A stretch of DNA of 64,000 nt from Rheinheimera riviphila (lineage in GTDB: Bacteria; Pseudomonadota; Gammaproteobacteria; Enterobacterales; Alteromonadaceae), in the NCBI RefSeq assembly GCF_004005945.1, contig NZ_SACS01000012.1:62001-126000 (forward strand), given 5' to 3'. Shown here piece by piece: positions 54,800 to 64,000 of this stretch (the stretch's first letter is position 1; every line of letters begins with the position of its first letter). The notes beneath the pieces are model-generated. The model was not told the DNA's origin. It saw nothing but the letters and a program-made list of their open reading frames with translations, and made no database searches. A program made the position numbers and the translations under genes.

Positions 54800-55885
54800 G
54801 TGTCCTTGCAAAGAATTTTTGAAGACCGCAACCGCCAGTTCTGGATCCTGCATACCTTAGGTTGGATGGGTTTTGCTGTGGTTGGCTACCTGGGGTCGTT
54901 GTTCCAGGAAATGCGTGAAGCCTACTTGTTTGTGGTGGCGCTGGACGCATATGCCGGCTGGTTGTTGTCCATTCCACTGCGCTATTTATTTCAGCGGATC
55001 TGGAGCTGGAGTCCGTGGCAGATGATCCTGTCGATTATGCTGGTGGCTTTTATTGTCGCTTGCGTCTGGACCGTGATCAAAAATTTCAATTATTGGGAAA
55101 TTTATCGCCATGGCTACCGGCCAGATGAATGGATCCAATACTTCAAACAAACTTCCGTTGGTTTTTACGTGATCCTGAGCTGGAGCGGCCTCTATTTTGG
55201 TATTCGCTATTACCAGACCTTACAGCAGGAAAAACAAAAATCGCTGACTGCGTCGAACAAAGCCCATGAAGCGCAACTAAAAATGTTGCGTTATCAGCTC
55301 AATCCGCACTTTTTATTTAATACCCTCAACGCCATATCAACGCTAGTGCTGATTAACGAAGCCGATACTGCAAATAAGATGCTGAGCCGCCTTAGCGATT
55401 TTCTGCGGTATTCTCTGTATAAAGACCCGATTAAAAAAGTACCGTTGCAGCAGGAAATTTATGCGGCGAATTTGTATCTGGAAATTGAAAAAGTCCGGTT
55501 TACCGAACGCTTAACCATTGAACTTGATGTCGCAACGAATACTGAACTGGCGTTAGTGCCAAGCCTGATTTTGCAACCTTTAGTAGAAAATGCCATCAAA
55601 TACGCGGTTGCGACCCAAACCGCCGGTGGCACCATCAGCATCAAGGCTCGAAAATTTGGCCACGATTTGTTGATTGAAGTCGCCGACAATGGCCCTGGCA
55701 TGCCAATCGACGATGGTTTACCCAAAGACAGCGGCGGTGTTGGCCTGGTCAATACCCGCGAGCGCTTAGCAGCACTTTATGACAAAGACTTTTCGTTAGT
55801 GCTGACTCATAATCAGCCGCAAGGCGTAAAAGTGAATATCCGGATCCCGTTTGAGGTGGAACTGAACGATGAAGAACTTGCTTAA
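54800..55885 (+). CDS. LytS/YehU-type sensor histidine kinase
   Basis: The 361-residue kinase has four membrane helices in the first 140 residues, a short coiled coil and a His_kinase domain with the phospho-acceptor motif YQLNPHFLFNTLN, followed by an ATPase domain with PSLILQPLVENAIKYAV and DNGPGMP. It starts with GTG, GAGAAG upstream. It overlaps its regulator gene by 17 bases, so both are made together. The signal sensed is not evident; no periplasmic domain of size is present. Confidence 0.92.
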   Translation: MSLQRIFEDRNRQFWILHTLGWMGFAVVGYLGSLFQEMREAYLFVVALDAYAGWLLSIPLRYLFQRIWSWSPWQMILSIMLVAFIVACVWTVIKNFNYWEIYRHGYRPDEWIQYFKQTSVGFYVILSWSGLYFGIRYYQTLQQEKQKSLTASNKAHEAQLKMLRYQLNPHFLFNTLNAISTLVLINEADTANKMLSRLSDFLRYSLYKDPIKKVPLQQEIYAANLYLEIEKVRFTERLTIELDVATNTELALVPSLILQPLVENAIKYAVATQTAGGTISIKARKFGHDLLIEVADNGPGMPIDDGLPKDSGGVGLVNTRERLAALYDKDFSLVLTHNQPQGVKVNIRIPFEVELNDEELA

Positions 55886-56696
55886 AGTTGTAGTAGTGGA
55901 TGACGAACCATTAGCACGCAAGGGTATGCTGATGCGACTGGCGGCATTTCCTGAGTTGCAGGTGGTTGGCGAATGCAGCAATGGTGCCGAAGCCATTAGC
56001 GCGGTGAAAGAGCTGTCACCTGACGTGGTGTTCCTGGATGTCGAAATGCCGGTGCTGGATGGTTTTGCCGTGCTAAAAACACTGCAACAGCAACAGGTCA
56101 AACTGCCTTACATTATTTTTGTCACAGCTTTTGATCAATACGCTTTAAATGCATTTGACGTCAACGCTGTCGATTATGTGTTAAAACCGGTTGAAACCGA
56201 GCGTTTGCGCGCCGCAGTATTTAAATTATTAAAAGCCTTTGAAGCCGAAGACGACCATCGTCATAAAGGCCAATTGGCGGAAGCAGTCGCGAAACTGACG
56301 GGCGAAGCCGCTGGCAATATTCTGCAACGACTGGATCAGGAAGAGCCAGTGATGAACGACCGTTTCCCTGATGCGATCAGTATCAAAGACAGTGGTGAAA
56401 TTACCCGGGTGCCGGTTGGCAGCATTGATTGGGTCGACGCCGCCGGTGACTATATGTGTATCCACACTAGCGATGGTCAAACTCATATTCTGCGCCGTAC
56501 TATGAAAGAACTGGAACAAGAGCTGGACCCACGCTTGTTCGTGCGGGTGCATCGTTCGGCCATCGTCAATGTGAATACCATTGCCAAGCTGCAAATGTTA
56601 CCCAACGGCGAACATCAGCTGATGTTAACCAATGGCCAGGCAGTGAAGGTTAGCCGCAGCTATAAAGACCGCGTTAAAACGGTGTTTAGTTCTTAA
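55869..56696 (+). CDS. LytTR-family response regulator
   Basis: The 275-residue regulator has a receiver domain (1-120) with DDEP and phospho-acceptor Asp57 in FLDVEMPVLDGF, and a C-terminal LytTR DNA-binding domain (about 170-275; IDWVDAAGDYMCIHTSDG, then FVRVHRSAIVN). It is coded with the preceding kinase and should be phosphorylated by it. Targets are unknown. Confidence 0.93.
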   Translation: MKNLLKVVVVDDEPLARKGMLMRLAAFPELQVVGECSNGAEAISAVKELSPDVVFLDVEMPVLDGFAVLKTLQQQQVKLPYIIFVTAFDQYALNAFDVNAVDYVLKPVETERLRAAVFKLLKAFEAEDDHRHKGQLAEAVAKLTGEAAGNILQRLDQEEPVMNDRFPDAISIKDSGEITRVPVGSIDWVDAAGDYMCIHTSDGQTHILRRTMKELEQELDPRLFVRVHRSAIVNVNTIAKLQMLPNGEHQLMLTNGQAVKVSRSYKDRVKTVFSS

Positions 56697-56710
56697 ATTT
56701 ACTGCTTTAT

Positions 56711-56744
56711 ACCCAGAACTCAGAATTTTTTCTGAGTTCTGGGT
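56711..56744. terminator. Strong hairpin between lytR-like gene and pfkA
   Basis: ACCCAGAACTCAGAA and its exact complement form a 15-base stem with a four-T loop between two convergent genes. It would work in both directions as a structure, but only short T runs flank it. Confidence 0.65.
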
Positions 56745-56755
56745 TCTGACAAACT

Positions 56756-57766
56756 TCAAACTTTTCGCGGACTACTGTCCTGCAACATGCGTTCTTGCCA
56801 ATCAAGTAAGTATCTATCTGTCTGCTTTTTCTTATCGCCGGTTAAACTCAACGGAAACAACACTGCCTGACCCCCTTGTTCACCGGCCATCATCAGATGC
56901 GCATTGCCGAGTAATAATTGCTCCACCGCATAGGCGCCAAGTTTAGTCGCGAGAATACGATCTGAGCCAACCGGGCTGCCGCCACGTTGCAAATGTCCTA
57001 ACACACAAGCACGACATTCAATGCTTGTGGCTTTTGTCAGCTCCGCTGCCAAGGCTGTCGCGCCAGCAGGATACATAGTTTCAGCAATCACAATAATGTA
57101 GCTGCTCCGGCCAAACTGTTGTTGCAGCTGTTGGATATCCCGTTGTAAATCGACAACATCCACATCACCATATTCCGGGCAAATAATTTGCTCGGCGCCG
57201 CTGGCAATACCGGCCGCCAGCGCCAGATAGCCGGTATGGCGTCCCATCACTTCAATCAGAAATATCCGCTCAAAGGCATCGGCGGTGTCGCGGATTTTAT
57301 CGATGGCATCCAATGCGGTATCTAATGCTGTGGCAAAGCCAATGGTAAAATCCGTGCCGTCGACGTCATTGTCGATAGTGCCAGGGATACCGACAATCTG
57401 GCCTTGGTAAAATGGCGCTATCGCCTGACAGCCACGAAAACTACCGTCGCCGCCGATCACAATAAGCGCCTCAATGCCATTTTTATGCAGCAATTCTGCG
57501 GCTTGTGCCGGTCCATTGGGTTGCTCCAACTGTTTACAACGCGCACTTTTAAGGATGGTGCCACCTTGCTGGATAATATGCAGCACTTGTGCGCGATGCA
57601 GCTGTTGGAATTCATTGCTGAAAATGCCATTAAAACCATGCGAAAAGCCAATCACTTCAATACCTTGGACTGCTGCGGTCATGACCACCGCGCGGATTAC
57701 TGCATTCATCCCAGGCGCGTCACCACCTGAAGTTAACAGGCCAATTTTTCGGATAGGCTGGCTCAT
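56756..57766 (-). CDS. pfkA: 6-phosphofructokinase PfkA
   Basis: The 336-residue ATP-type PFK has GLLTSGGDAPGMNAVIRA (nucleotide binding), IGGDGSFRG, the catalytic IPGTIDNDVDGTDFTIGF region and the HLQRGGSP motif. It phosphorylates fructose 6-phosphate and opens glycolysis. The ATG at 57766 (MSQPIRK) follows AAAGGATC; the in-frame start at 57835 adds 23 residues outside the family. The window thus codes both for Embden-Meyerhof steps (pfkA, pyk) and for the entry to pentose phosphate/Entner-Doudoroff (zwf, pgl). Confidence 0.96.
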   Translation of the reverse strand: MSQPIRKIGLLTSGGDAPGMNAVIRAVVMTAAVQGIEVIGFSHGFNGIFSNEFQQLHRAQVLHIIQQGGTILKSARCKQLEQPNGPAQAAELLHKNGIEALIVIGGDGSFRGCQAIAPFYQGQIVGIPGTIDNDVDGTDFTIGFATALDTALDAIDKIRDTADAFERIFLIEVMGRHTGYLALAAGIASGAEQIICPEYGDVDVVDLQRDIQQLQQQFGRSSYIIVIAETMYPAGATALAAELTKATSIECRACVLGHLQRGGSPVGSDRILATKLGAYAVEQLLLGNAHLMMAGEQGGQAVLFPLSLTGDKKKQTDRYLLDWQERMLQDSSPRKV

Positions 57767-58059
57767 AAGATGATCCTTTGTTAGAAATGGACAGTATGTA
57801 TAAAGCGATGTTCTGACTTCTATGCGATGTCGCACTGAGGGCGGAAGTTTCGCAGTTGATGCCGGGTTCTAGTATCGGTATTTGTCAGCTATATGTTATT
57901 GATGCAACGCAAAGAATATAAAAAAGTAAGGCAAAAAAACTGATATATCCGGATACGACCAATAGCCATCAAAATCACACGAAATCCGGCGACAGCAAGG
58001 CGAAAAACAGCGAAAATAGCGCGCCTTCAAAGTTCCTCTTTTTTCAACGGAAATTCATT

Positions 58060-59010
58060 ATGCACCAAGCGTCCGGCAAAAGTCTGACTGGTTTTATTCT
58101 GGCATTAACCACCGCAGTATTATGGGGCATGTTACCTATTGCATTAAAAGTACTGCTGGTTGAATTGTCCGCCAACACTATTACCTGGGTGCGTTTTCTG
58201 GCAGCGGCGTTATTCGTCACCGCGGTGTTGATCCATCATCAGGCATTACCGACACTTCGTGATATCAAGGGCAAAGCGCGCTGGTTATTGCTGATTGCGG
58301 TGGCGGGTTTGTTGTCAAATTACATCCTCTATCTGCTGGGTTTAGATTTACTCAGTGCCGAAACAGCGCAGGTTGTGATCCAGCTGGCACCATTTTTAAT
58401 GATGTTAGGCGGTATTTTTATCTTCCGGGAACGGCTGCTACTATGGCAAAAAATTGGTGCTGCGACTTTAGTGCTGGGACTATTGTTGTTTTTCAACGAT
58501 CGGCTATTTCTGCTGCTGACCCAAATGGGACACGACAGCATGGGCGTGTTACTGGTGATTATCGCCGCAGTCACCTGGGCTGCTTATGCTTTGGCACAAA
58601 AACAGTTGCTGATGCATTTTAACTCGCAGCAAATTATGTGGTTTATTTACGTTGCTGGCGCTTTGTGTTTTATGCCGTTTATTGAACTGGTGCCAGTTAC
58701 ACAATTATCGATGTTGCAATGGGGGTTATTACTGTTTTGTTGCCTCAATACCATCGTTGCTTATGGCGCTTTTGCCGAAGCGTTGGAGCATTGGGAGGCG
58801 TCAAAAGTCAGCGCAGTGCTCGCGATCACGCCACTACTCACCATTTTGTTTGCCAATCTGGCGTCCTGGATGTGGCCCGCTGCACCCGCAGCACAAAGCT
58901 TAAATGGCTGGTCTATTTTTGGTGCTGTGCTGGTGGTGATTGGTTCGGCCGTAACGGCACTGGCGCCGGTGTTAAAGCAGTGGCGGTTGGATAACCGAAC
59001 TGTTGCCTGA
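58060..59010 (+). CDS. EamA/DMT-family transporter
   Basis: The 316-residue protein has ten hydrophobic segments in two EamA repeats (1-145 and 155-305). The first helix starts with TGFILALTTAVLWGMLPIAL, and the second repeat has VTWAAYALAQKQLL and a helix with EHWEASKVSAVLAITPL. Drug/metabolite transporters of this kind move amino acids or other small solutes; the substrate cannot be told. It ends at a bidirectional terminator shared with pyk. Confidence 0.9.
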   Translation: MHQASGKSLTGFILALTTAVLWGMLPIALKVLLVELSANTITWVRFLAAALFVTAVLIHHQALPTLRDIKGKARWLLLIAVAGLLSNYILYLLGLDLLSAETAQVVIQLAPFLMMLGGIFIFRERLLLWQKIGAATLVLGLLLFFNDRLFLLLTQMGHDSMGVLLVIIAAVTWAAYALAQKQLLMHFNSQQIMWFIYVAGALCFMPFIELVPVTQLSMLQWGLLLFCCLNTIVAYGAFAEALEHWEASKVSAVLAITPLLTILFANLASWMWPAAPAAQSLNGWSIFGAVLVVIGSAVTALAPVLKQWRLDNRTVA

Positions 59011-59019
59011 CAATTGCTT

Positions 59020-59052
59020 AAAAAAAATGCCATCAATTGATGGCATTTTTTA
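59020..59052. terminator. Bidirectional terminator between the EamA gene and pyk
   Basis: A perfect 20-base palindrome (59027-59046, beginning ATGCCATCAA) has A8 on its left and T6 on its right, so it ends transcription from both convergent genes. Confidence 0.92.
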
Positions 59053-59086
59053 TCCGTGAATAACCAGCTTCGCTGAAAAGCTGTGA

Positions 59087-60523
59087 TTATTTAACGGTCA
59101 CAATTTTACAAGTATTTGAAGCACCAACGGTTTCCATCACATCGCCATGCGTCAGAATGACCAAATCACCGGTATGTAAGCCAGCAGCTTTTTTAACTGC
59201 CGCAACGGCTTCATCGGCCAGGTGATCATTGCTGATACCATGGCTATCAAAAAACACCGGGTACACACCACGGTACAACGCCATTTTATTCAGCGTTTTG
59301 ACATGACGTGACAGGGCATAAATGGCGTGAGATGACGTGATCCGTGACATCAGTTTGGCAGTGTAACCAGATTCGGTCAGCGCGATAATGGCTTTAATAC
59401 CATCTAAATGATTCGCCGCGTACATCGCAGATAACGCGATGGTTTCGCTGATCTCCGTGAAAGTGACATCCATACGGTGTTTGGAAGACAACACTTTTGG
59501 ATGTTTCTCAGCACCATCACAAACCCGGACCATCGCTTTGACGGTTTCAGTCGGATATTTACCGGCAGCAGTTTCTGCCGACAGCATCACCGCGTCAGTA
59601 CCATCCAGCACGGCGTTGGCCACGTCCATCACTTCAGCGCGGGTTGGCATCGGGCTTTCAATCATCGATTCCATCATCTGCGTGGCGGTAATGACCACGC
59701 GGTTCAGCTGACGGGAGCGGGCGATAATACGTTTTTGCTGGCCTACTAATTCAGCATCACCAATTTCGACGCCTAAATCACCACGGGCCACCATCACTGC
59801 ATCTGAAGCCCGGATAATGTCATCTAAAGTTGCATCATCAGCAACAGCTTCGGCGCGTTCTACTTTAGAGACAATTAACGCTTCAGAACCAGCTTCACGG
59901 GCCAGATTACGCGCTAAACGTAAATCATCACCAGTGCGTGGGAAAGATACAGCCAGATAATCCACATCAATTTTGGCAGCAAGGGCGATATCGGCGCGGT
60001 CTTTGTCGGTTAAAGCCGGTGCTGACAAACCACCGCCTAACCGGTTAATGCCTTTATTATTTGATAACTTACCTGCGACCGATACTTTGGTCAGAATGCG
60101 GTTACCTGCAACGGAGTCAACAATCAGCTGGATCCGGCCGTCATCTAATAACAGGACGTCTGCTGGTTTTACATCACCCGGCAGTTCTTTGTAATCGATA
60201 CCAACTTGAGTTTCATCACCTAAACCTTTGGCAAGCTCGGCGTCCAGCACAAAATCCTGGCCTTCAATCAGCTCAACACTGTTATTCACGAAGGTCGAAA
60301 CACGGATTTTTGGCCCTTGTAAGTCACCTAAGATAGCAACGTGGGCGTTGGTCGCTGCAGCAGCGGCACGAACCATGGTGGCGCGCTCGATATGGTCCTG
60401 AGCACTGCCGTGAGAGAAGTTAAAGCGAAAGACGGTGGCACCAGCCAGGATCAATTTTTCAATCGCGGCCTGGGTATTGGTTGCCGGGCCTAGGGTGGCA
60501 ACTATTTTCGTTCTTCTTGGCAT
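59087..60523 (-). CDS. pykA: Pyruvate kinase
   Basis: The 478-residue enzyme has [21 protein letters not shown], the catalytic [13 protein letters not shown] and [10 protein letters not shown] motifs and the C-terminal domain with [13 protein letters not shown]. It turns phosphoenolpyruvate into pyruvate with ATP gain. The ATG at 60523 follows GCAGGAGCAG; the in-frame start at 60589 lies beyond the family N terminus. Length fits the PykA type (about 480). A HexR-type operator lies 75-90 bases upstream. Confidence 0.96.
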   Translation of the reverse strand: MPRRTKIVATLGPATNTQAAIEKLILAGATVFRFNFSHGSAQDHIERATMVRAAAAATNAHVAILGDLQGPKIRVSTFVNNSVELIEGQDFVLDAELAKGLGDETQVGIDYKELPGDVKPADVLLLDDGRIQLIVDSVAGNRILTKVSVAGKLSNNKGINRLGGGLSAPALTDKDRADIALAAKIDVDYLAVSFPRTGDDLRLARNLAREAGSEALIVSKVERAEAVADDATLDDIIRASDAVMVARGDLGVEIGDAELVGQQKRIIARSRQLNRVVITATQMMESMIESPMPTRAEVMDVANAVLDGTDAVMLSAETAAGKYPTETVKAMVRVCDGAEKHPKVLSSKHRMDVTFTEISETIALSAMYAANHLDGIKAIIALTESGYTAKLMSRITSSHAIYALSRHVKTLNKMALYRGVYPVFFDSHGISNDHLADEAVAAVKKAAGLHTGDLVILTHGDVMETVGASNTCKIVTVK

Positions 60524-60598
60524 GTGCTGCTCCTGCCTGTTGAATATTTTTAATATAGACCGCCAGGGTAGTTCTGGCGGTGATGGCACGCAGTGTAA

Positions 60599-60613
60599 TG
60601 TAATTTAATTACA
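60599..60613. promoter_or_regulatory. pykA: HexR operator upstream of pyk
   Basis: TGTAATTTAATTACA is a 15-base near-palindrome that matches the HexR consensus (TGTAATTwAATTACA). A possible minus-strand -10 box, TATATT (60615-60620), lies two bases upstream, so bound HexR would cover the start of transcription and repress pyk. The hexR gene lies on the other side of the site. Confidence 0.85.
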
Positions 60614-60685
60614 GAATATAGCGACAAATTGGAGAAAACTTACAGCTTTGAGCAGCTCTGACCAGTCTAAACTGGTAATCAGGGC

Positions 60686-61537
60686 TTAAAAGTCTTTTTT
60701 CTCGAATCTTGAACCACGTAAACTGTCTTTTACTTTCTTCAGGTTTTCACGGAATTTGGTACCACGACGCAAAGTAAAGCCAGTCGCCAGAATATCAATC
60801 AATACCAGCTGCGCCACGCGGGACGCCATTGGCATATACATATCGGTATCTTCCGGCACATCCAGCGACAAAACTAAGGTACATTCTTTGGCCAGCGGGC
60901 TGTCGTAAGCGGTAACACCAATCACCGTGGCGTCGTTTTCACGGGCAATGGCGGCGATATCACAGAGATTCTTGGTGCGCCCGGTATGGCTGATACAGAC
61001 CACCACATCACCTTCGCTACTATTAATAGCGCTCATCCGCTGCATCACGATGTCGTCAAAACACACCACAGGTACATTAAAGCGGAAAAATTTGTTTTGC
61101 GCGTCATGCGCCACAGAAGCAGAAGCGCCTAAACCAAAAAACGAAATTTTCTTCGCCTGGGTTAGCACGTCGACAGCGCGATTAATGGTATTGATATCAA
61201 CGTTTTGGCGCGCCGCATCCAGAGCTGCCATCGTCGATTCAAAAATTTTGGCAGTGTAAGCTTCGGGGCCATCATCTTCTTCGACATGGCGGTTTACATA
61301 AGGGGTACCATTGGCCAGGCTTTGCGCCAGATGGAGTTTAAAGTCGGGAAACCCTTTGGTATCCAGGCGACGACAAAACCGGTTGACGGTTGGCTCAGAC
61401 ACATCCGCCATTTTCGCCAGCGCCGCAATACTGCTATGGATCGTGGTTTGTGGATTGGCCAGAATGACATCAGCAACTTTACGTTCCGATTTACTGAAAC
61501 TATTGACACTATTAACTATTTTTTCCAGCACATTCAT
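60686..61537 (-). CDS. hexR: Transcriptional regulator HexR (RpiR family)
   Basis: The 283-residue protein has an N-terminal helix-turn-helix (MADVSEPTVNRFCRRLDTKG) and a C-terminal SIS sugar-phosphate domain (ISFFGLGASASVAHDAQNKF, then VVVCISHTGRTKNLCDIA). HexR binds 2-keto-3-deoxy-6-phosphogluconate and governs central sugar genes in gammaproteobacteria. It is divergent from zwf and follows pyk's control region; two HexR-type palindromes flank it. This is direct context support for the name. Confidence 0.94.
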   Translation of the reverse strand: MNVLEKIVNSVNSFSKSERKVADVILANPQTTIHSSIAALAKMADVSEPTVNRFCRRLDTKGFPDFKLHLAQSLANGTPYVNRHVEEDDGPEAYTAKIFESTMAALDAARQNVDINTINRAVDVLTQAKKISFFGLGASASVAHDAQNKFFRFNVPVVCFDDIVMQRMSAINSSEGDVVVCISHTGRTKNLCDIAAIARENDATVIGVTAYDSPLAKECTLVLSLDVPEDTDMYMPMASRVAQLVLIDILATGFTLRRGTKFRENLKKVKDSLRGSRFEKKDF

Positions 61538-61773
61538 CCGATGGTTCCTGCTTAGTCTGGCACGTACGCTGTGGTAGCGCCGGGCACTTCATTAATCTTA
61601 TAAAGAGTGATCTGCTGCTGTTGAAACTTTAGCTGTAGCCGGTGATTCATTTGGTAATTTATTTTGTTACCCGACCAGTGTAGCAACAACAAAAGTGATA
61701 AAGTTACGACGAAAATCATGATACATGGTTAAGACTGCCTTAAGATATAGGCAACGTCAAAACTTTAAGTAAG

Positions 61774-61790
61774 TTGTAATTTAATTACAA
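61774..61790. promoter_or_regulatory. zwf: HexR operator upstream of zwf
   Basis: TTGTAATTTAATTACAA is a 17-base near-perfect palindrome, the same core as the site at pyk. It ends nine bases before the -35 box of the zwf promoter. Confidence 0.88.
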
Positions 61791-61799
61791 CTTATCCGG

Positions 61800-61828
61800 T
61801 TTACAACCGCCAAACACTCGGCTAGTAT
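61800..61828 (+). promoter_or_regulatory. zwf: zwf promoter
   Basis: TTTACA and TAGTAT are exactly 17 bases apart, 44 bases before the start codon. The HexR site lies immediately upstream of the -35 box, so HexR could act there as repressor by blocking polymerase or as activator. Confidence 0.6.
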
Positions 61829-61872
61829 GCGGCTAAGTGTTGTAAAATTACATCTAATCAAGGGTCAGCTTC

Positions 61873-63345
61873 ATGACAGCAACAGCACATTCTAATAAAG
61901 CCTGTGATCTCATTCTATTCGGCACCAAAGGCGATTTAGCGCGCCGCAAACTTCTGCCAGCCTTATACCAGCTGGAAATGGCGGGTTTACTGCATGCCGA
62001 CAGCCGCATCACCGGCGTGGCCCGCGATGATCTGACGCAGGAAGGTTATCTCGAAGTTGTTGAAACTAACTTACAAAAATTCGTGAAAGAGCCGCTGGAT
62101 GCCGATGTGCTGGCGCGGCTTAAAACCAAACTGCAATATGTCCAAATCGATTTAACCAAAGAGCAGGATTATCTGAAGCTGACTGATGTCACTGACATCA
62201 AAAACCGTATTCCGGTCAGTTACTTCGCGACTGCGCCTTCACTGTTCGGCAATATCTGTAAAGGCTTAGACGCTGCAGGTTTATCGGTGTTGCCGTCACG
62301 CGTGGTCTTAGAAAAACCAATTGGCCATTGTCTGGAATCGTCGAAAGTTATTAACGACGAAGTCGCCAAATATTTCAAAGAATCGCAAATCTACCGCATC
62401 GACCACTACTTAGGTAAAGAAACAGTGCTGAACTTATTAGCGCTGCGCTTTGCCAATGCCATTTTTGCGTCGAACTGGGATCACAACGCGATTGACCATG
62501 TACAGATCTCAGTGGCAGAAGAAGTTGGGGTTGAAGGGCGTTGGGGTTATTACGATGACGCCGGCCAAATGCGCGACATGGTGCAAAACCACTTGTTACA
62601 AGTGTTGTCGCTGATTGCGATGGAACCACCAGCCAGCCTTGATGCCGATAGTATCCGTGATGAAAAATTAAAAGTCCTGAAAGCGCTGCGGCCAATCAAC
62701 CTGCAAAACGTGCAGGAAAAAACTGTGCGTGGCCAATATGCCGCCGGTTTTGTTGGCGGTAAGTCAGTTCCGGGTTATCTGGAAGAAGAAGACGCCCGGC
62801 CAAACAGCAAAACTGAAACTTTTGTCGCGATTAAAGTCGATATCGACAACTGGCGCTGGGCTGGCGTGCCGTTTTACCTGCGAACAGGCAAGCGGATGCC
62901 AAACAAAGTGTCGGAAGTGGTCATTTGCTTTAAGCCACAACCACACAATATTTTCCATGAAACTTATAAACAGTTGCCTGCCAATAAACTGATCATCCGG
63001 TTACAGCCAGATGAAGGCGTGGAAATTCAGATCATGAATAAAATTCCTGGTCTGGGCGAAAACATGCAGTTGCAGCAGAGCAAACTCGATTTAAGTTTTG
63101 ATGAAACCTTTAAATCGCAGCGTATTGCTGACGCTTATGAGCGGTTGTTGTTAGAAGCGATGTTGGGTAACCAATATCTATTCGTCCGTCGGGATGAAGT
63201 CGAACAGGCCTGGAAATGGGTTGACGGTATTCTTGGCGCCTGGAAAGCCAACAACGAGCCGCCAAAATCTTATCAGGCGGGTACCTGGGGCCCGGTTGCT
63301 GCTATTTCTCTATTAGCACGTGATGACCGGAACTGGGACGAATAA
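61873..63345 (+). CDS. zwf: Glucose-6-phosphate 1-dehydrogenase
   Basis: The 490-residue enzyme has the coenzyme motif FGTKGDLARRKLLPALYQL, the active-site motif RIDHYLGKE and the substrate region WAGVPFYLRTGKRM. It oxidises glucose 6-phosphate to the lactone and makes NADPH. It heads an operon with pgl two bases after its stop; in relatives edd and eda follow, which would lie beyond the window. Confidence 0.97.
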   Translation: MTATAHSNKACDLILFGTKGDLARRKLLPALYQLEMAGLLHADSRITGVARDDLTQEGYLEVVETNLQKFVKEPLDADVLARLKTKLQYVQIDLTKEQDYLKLTDVTDIKNRIPVSYFATAPSLFGNICKGLDAAGLSVLPSRVVLEKPIGHCLESSKVINDEVAKYFKESQIYRIDHYLGKETVLNLLALRFANAIFASNWDHNAIDHVQISVAEEVGVEGRWGYYDDAGQMRDMVQNHLLQVLSLIAMEPPASLDADSIRDEKLKVLKALRPINLQNVQEKTVRGQYAAGFVGGKSVPGYLEEEDARPNSKTETFVAIKVDIDNWRWAGVPFYLRTGKRMPNKVSEVVICFKPQPHNIFHETYKQLPANKLIIRLQPDEGVEIQIMNKIPGLGENMQLQQSKLDLSFDETFKSQRIADAYERLLLEAMLGNQYLFVRRDEVEQAWKWVDGILGAWKANNEPPKSYQAGTWGPVAAISLLARDDRNWDE

Positions 63346-63347
63346 CC

Positions 63348-64000
63348 ATGCAACTTCATCAATATGCCGACAGCAACGAACTCAATCAGGATTTTGCCAA
63401 TCGATTGATTGCCATTTTAAGGGACGCCATTGCCAAACGTGGTGCCGCTTATTTAGTGGTATCAGGTGGCCGCACGCCACAGGGCTTGTTTTTAAAGTTA
63501 AACCAAGCTGATTTAGATTGGTCTAAAGTTACCATCACCCTGGCGGATGACCGGTTTTTGCCAGATAGCGAAGCCGATAGTAACGAGCGTCTGGTCAAAG
63601 CCAGTTTGTTACAGCAACAAGCTGGCGCAGCAACTTTTATTAGTTTGTACGCGCCAACAGCGACCGCAGAATTAGCGGTGCCGGAGTTACTGCAACGGGT
63701 AAAAAACCTGCCAACTTTTGATGCCGTTATTTTAGGCATGGGTGAAGATGGCCATACTGCGTCATTATTTCCATGCAGCAAGGAAATTTCACAAGGTCTG
63801 GCGTTAGAGGCGCCGGACTTACTGGCGGTGAATCCGACCACGGCGCCGTATCAGCGTATTTCCTTTAGTAAACAACGATTACTTAATAGCCGCGCGCTGT
63901 TTTTACATCTGGTTGGCGCTTCCAAGCTGACCGTATTAGAACAGGCGCAGGCCAGTCAGGACGAATTGGCGATGCCGATCCGTGCATTTATACACCACAC
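63348..64000 (+). CDS. pgl: 6-phosphogluconolactonase (3' end outside the window)
   Basis: The frame is open from ATG 63348 to the window edge (217 codons). It has LVVSGGRTPQGLF, the LADDRFLPDSEADSNERL motif and LGMGEDGHTASLFP, all typical of Pgl (usual length about 230). It hydrolyses the lactone formed by Zwf. The C-terminal dozen or so residues are missing. Confidence 0.95.
   Translation, partial: MQLHQYADSNELNQDFANRLIAILRDAIAKRGAAYLVVSGGRTPQGLFLKLNQADLDWSKVTITLADDRFLPDSEADSNERLVKASLLQQQAGAATFISLYAPTATAELAVPELLQRVKNLPTFDAVILGMGEDGHTASLFPCSKEISQGLALEAPDLLAVNPTTAPYQRISFSKQRLLNSRALFLHLVGASKLTVLEQAQASQDELAMPIRAFIHH

Larger units (their letters stand above)
61538..61872. other. hexR-zwf divergent regulatory region
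   Basis: No gene is seen in these 335 bases. The right half holds a HexR operator and a zwf promoter (given separately). The left half (61538-61740) carries no motif that I can name. Confidence 0.6.

Noticed and set aside
61841-61852. Second HexR site near zwf (TGTAAAATTACA)
   Set aside because: The half-sites are three bases closer than in the HexR consensus, so it would not fit the same dimer; probably chance in AT-rich sequence.

Overview
The window looks like the chromosome of an aquatic gammaproteobacterium of the Rheinheimera/Alishewanella type (Chromatiaceae or Alteromonadales-like). This rests on base composition near 50% GC, the housekeeping block rlmKL-glutaredoxin-uup-DUF3466-rmf-fabA, HexR control of pyk and zwf-pgl, and surface proteins with PEP-CTERM and GlyGly-CTERM tails. 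No species can be named from the sequence alone.

Layout. 1-17267: the 3' part of a giant surface/secreted protein (over 5450 residues; YD repeats, then about 23 Ig-like domains, then YD repeats, LysM, an Ala/Gly-rich hydrophobic stretch and an enzyme-like tail), followed by an overlapping lipoprotein gene. 17745-38213: one 20-kb co-directional block of 27 genes, nearly all overlapping or within a few bases, coding for a flagellar-type export apparatus (FliPQR, FlhAB, FliHIJ), MS ring (FliF), rod (FlgBCFG, FliE), P and L rings (FlgI, FlgH, with FlgA), hook (FlgD, FlgE, a FliK-like protein), a reduced FliM/FliN pair, a sigma-28-like factor and two TPR proteins at the ends. 38370-39744: a decayed REP-associated transposase and an initiator tRNA gene followed by three tandem ~132-bp repeats that each carry its own 3' end and a terminator. 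39974-64000: ordinary core genes: 23S rRNA methylation, translation ABC-F factor, ribosome hibernation, unsaturated fatty acid synthesis, a pterin-synthase-like protein, pectate lyase, proteases, a LytS/LytR pair, PfkA, pyruvate kinase, HexR, Zwf and Pgl.

The most interesting object is the flagellar block. It has everything needed for a secretion channel that crosses both membranes and ends in a hook, but within the block there is no flagellin, FliD, FlgK, FlgL, FlgJ, MotA/MotB, FliL, chemotaxis gene or normal FliG. A 93-codon ORF sits where fliG should be, FliM lacks the CheY-binding N terminus, FlgD is short, FlgB has lost its rod signature and FlgH has no lipobox. I infer a non-rotating, filament-less secretion machine derived from a flagellum. 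Proof needs the rest of the genome, because missing genes could lie elsewhere.

The right-hand part carries a readable sugar-metabolism circuit: hexR lies next to pyk and divergent from zwf-pgl, with 15-17-bp palindromic HexR-type operators in front of both pyk and zwf.
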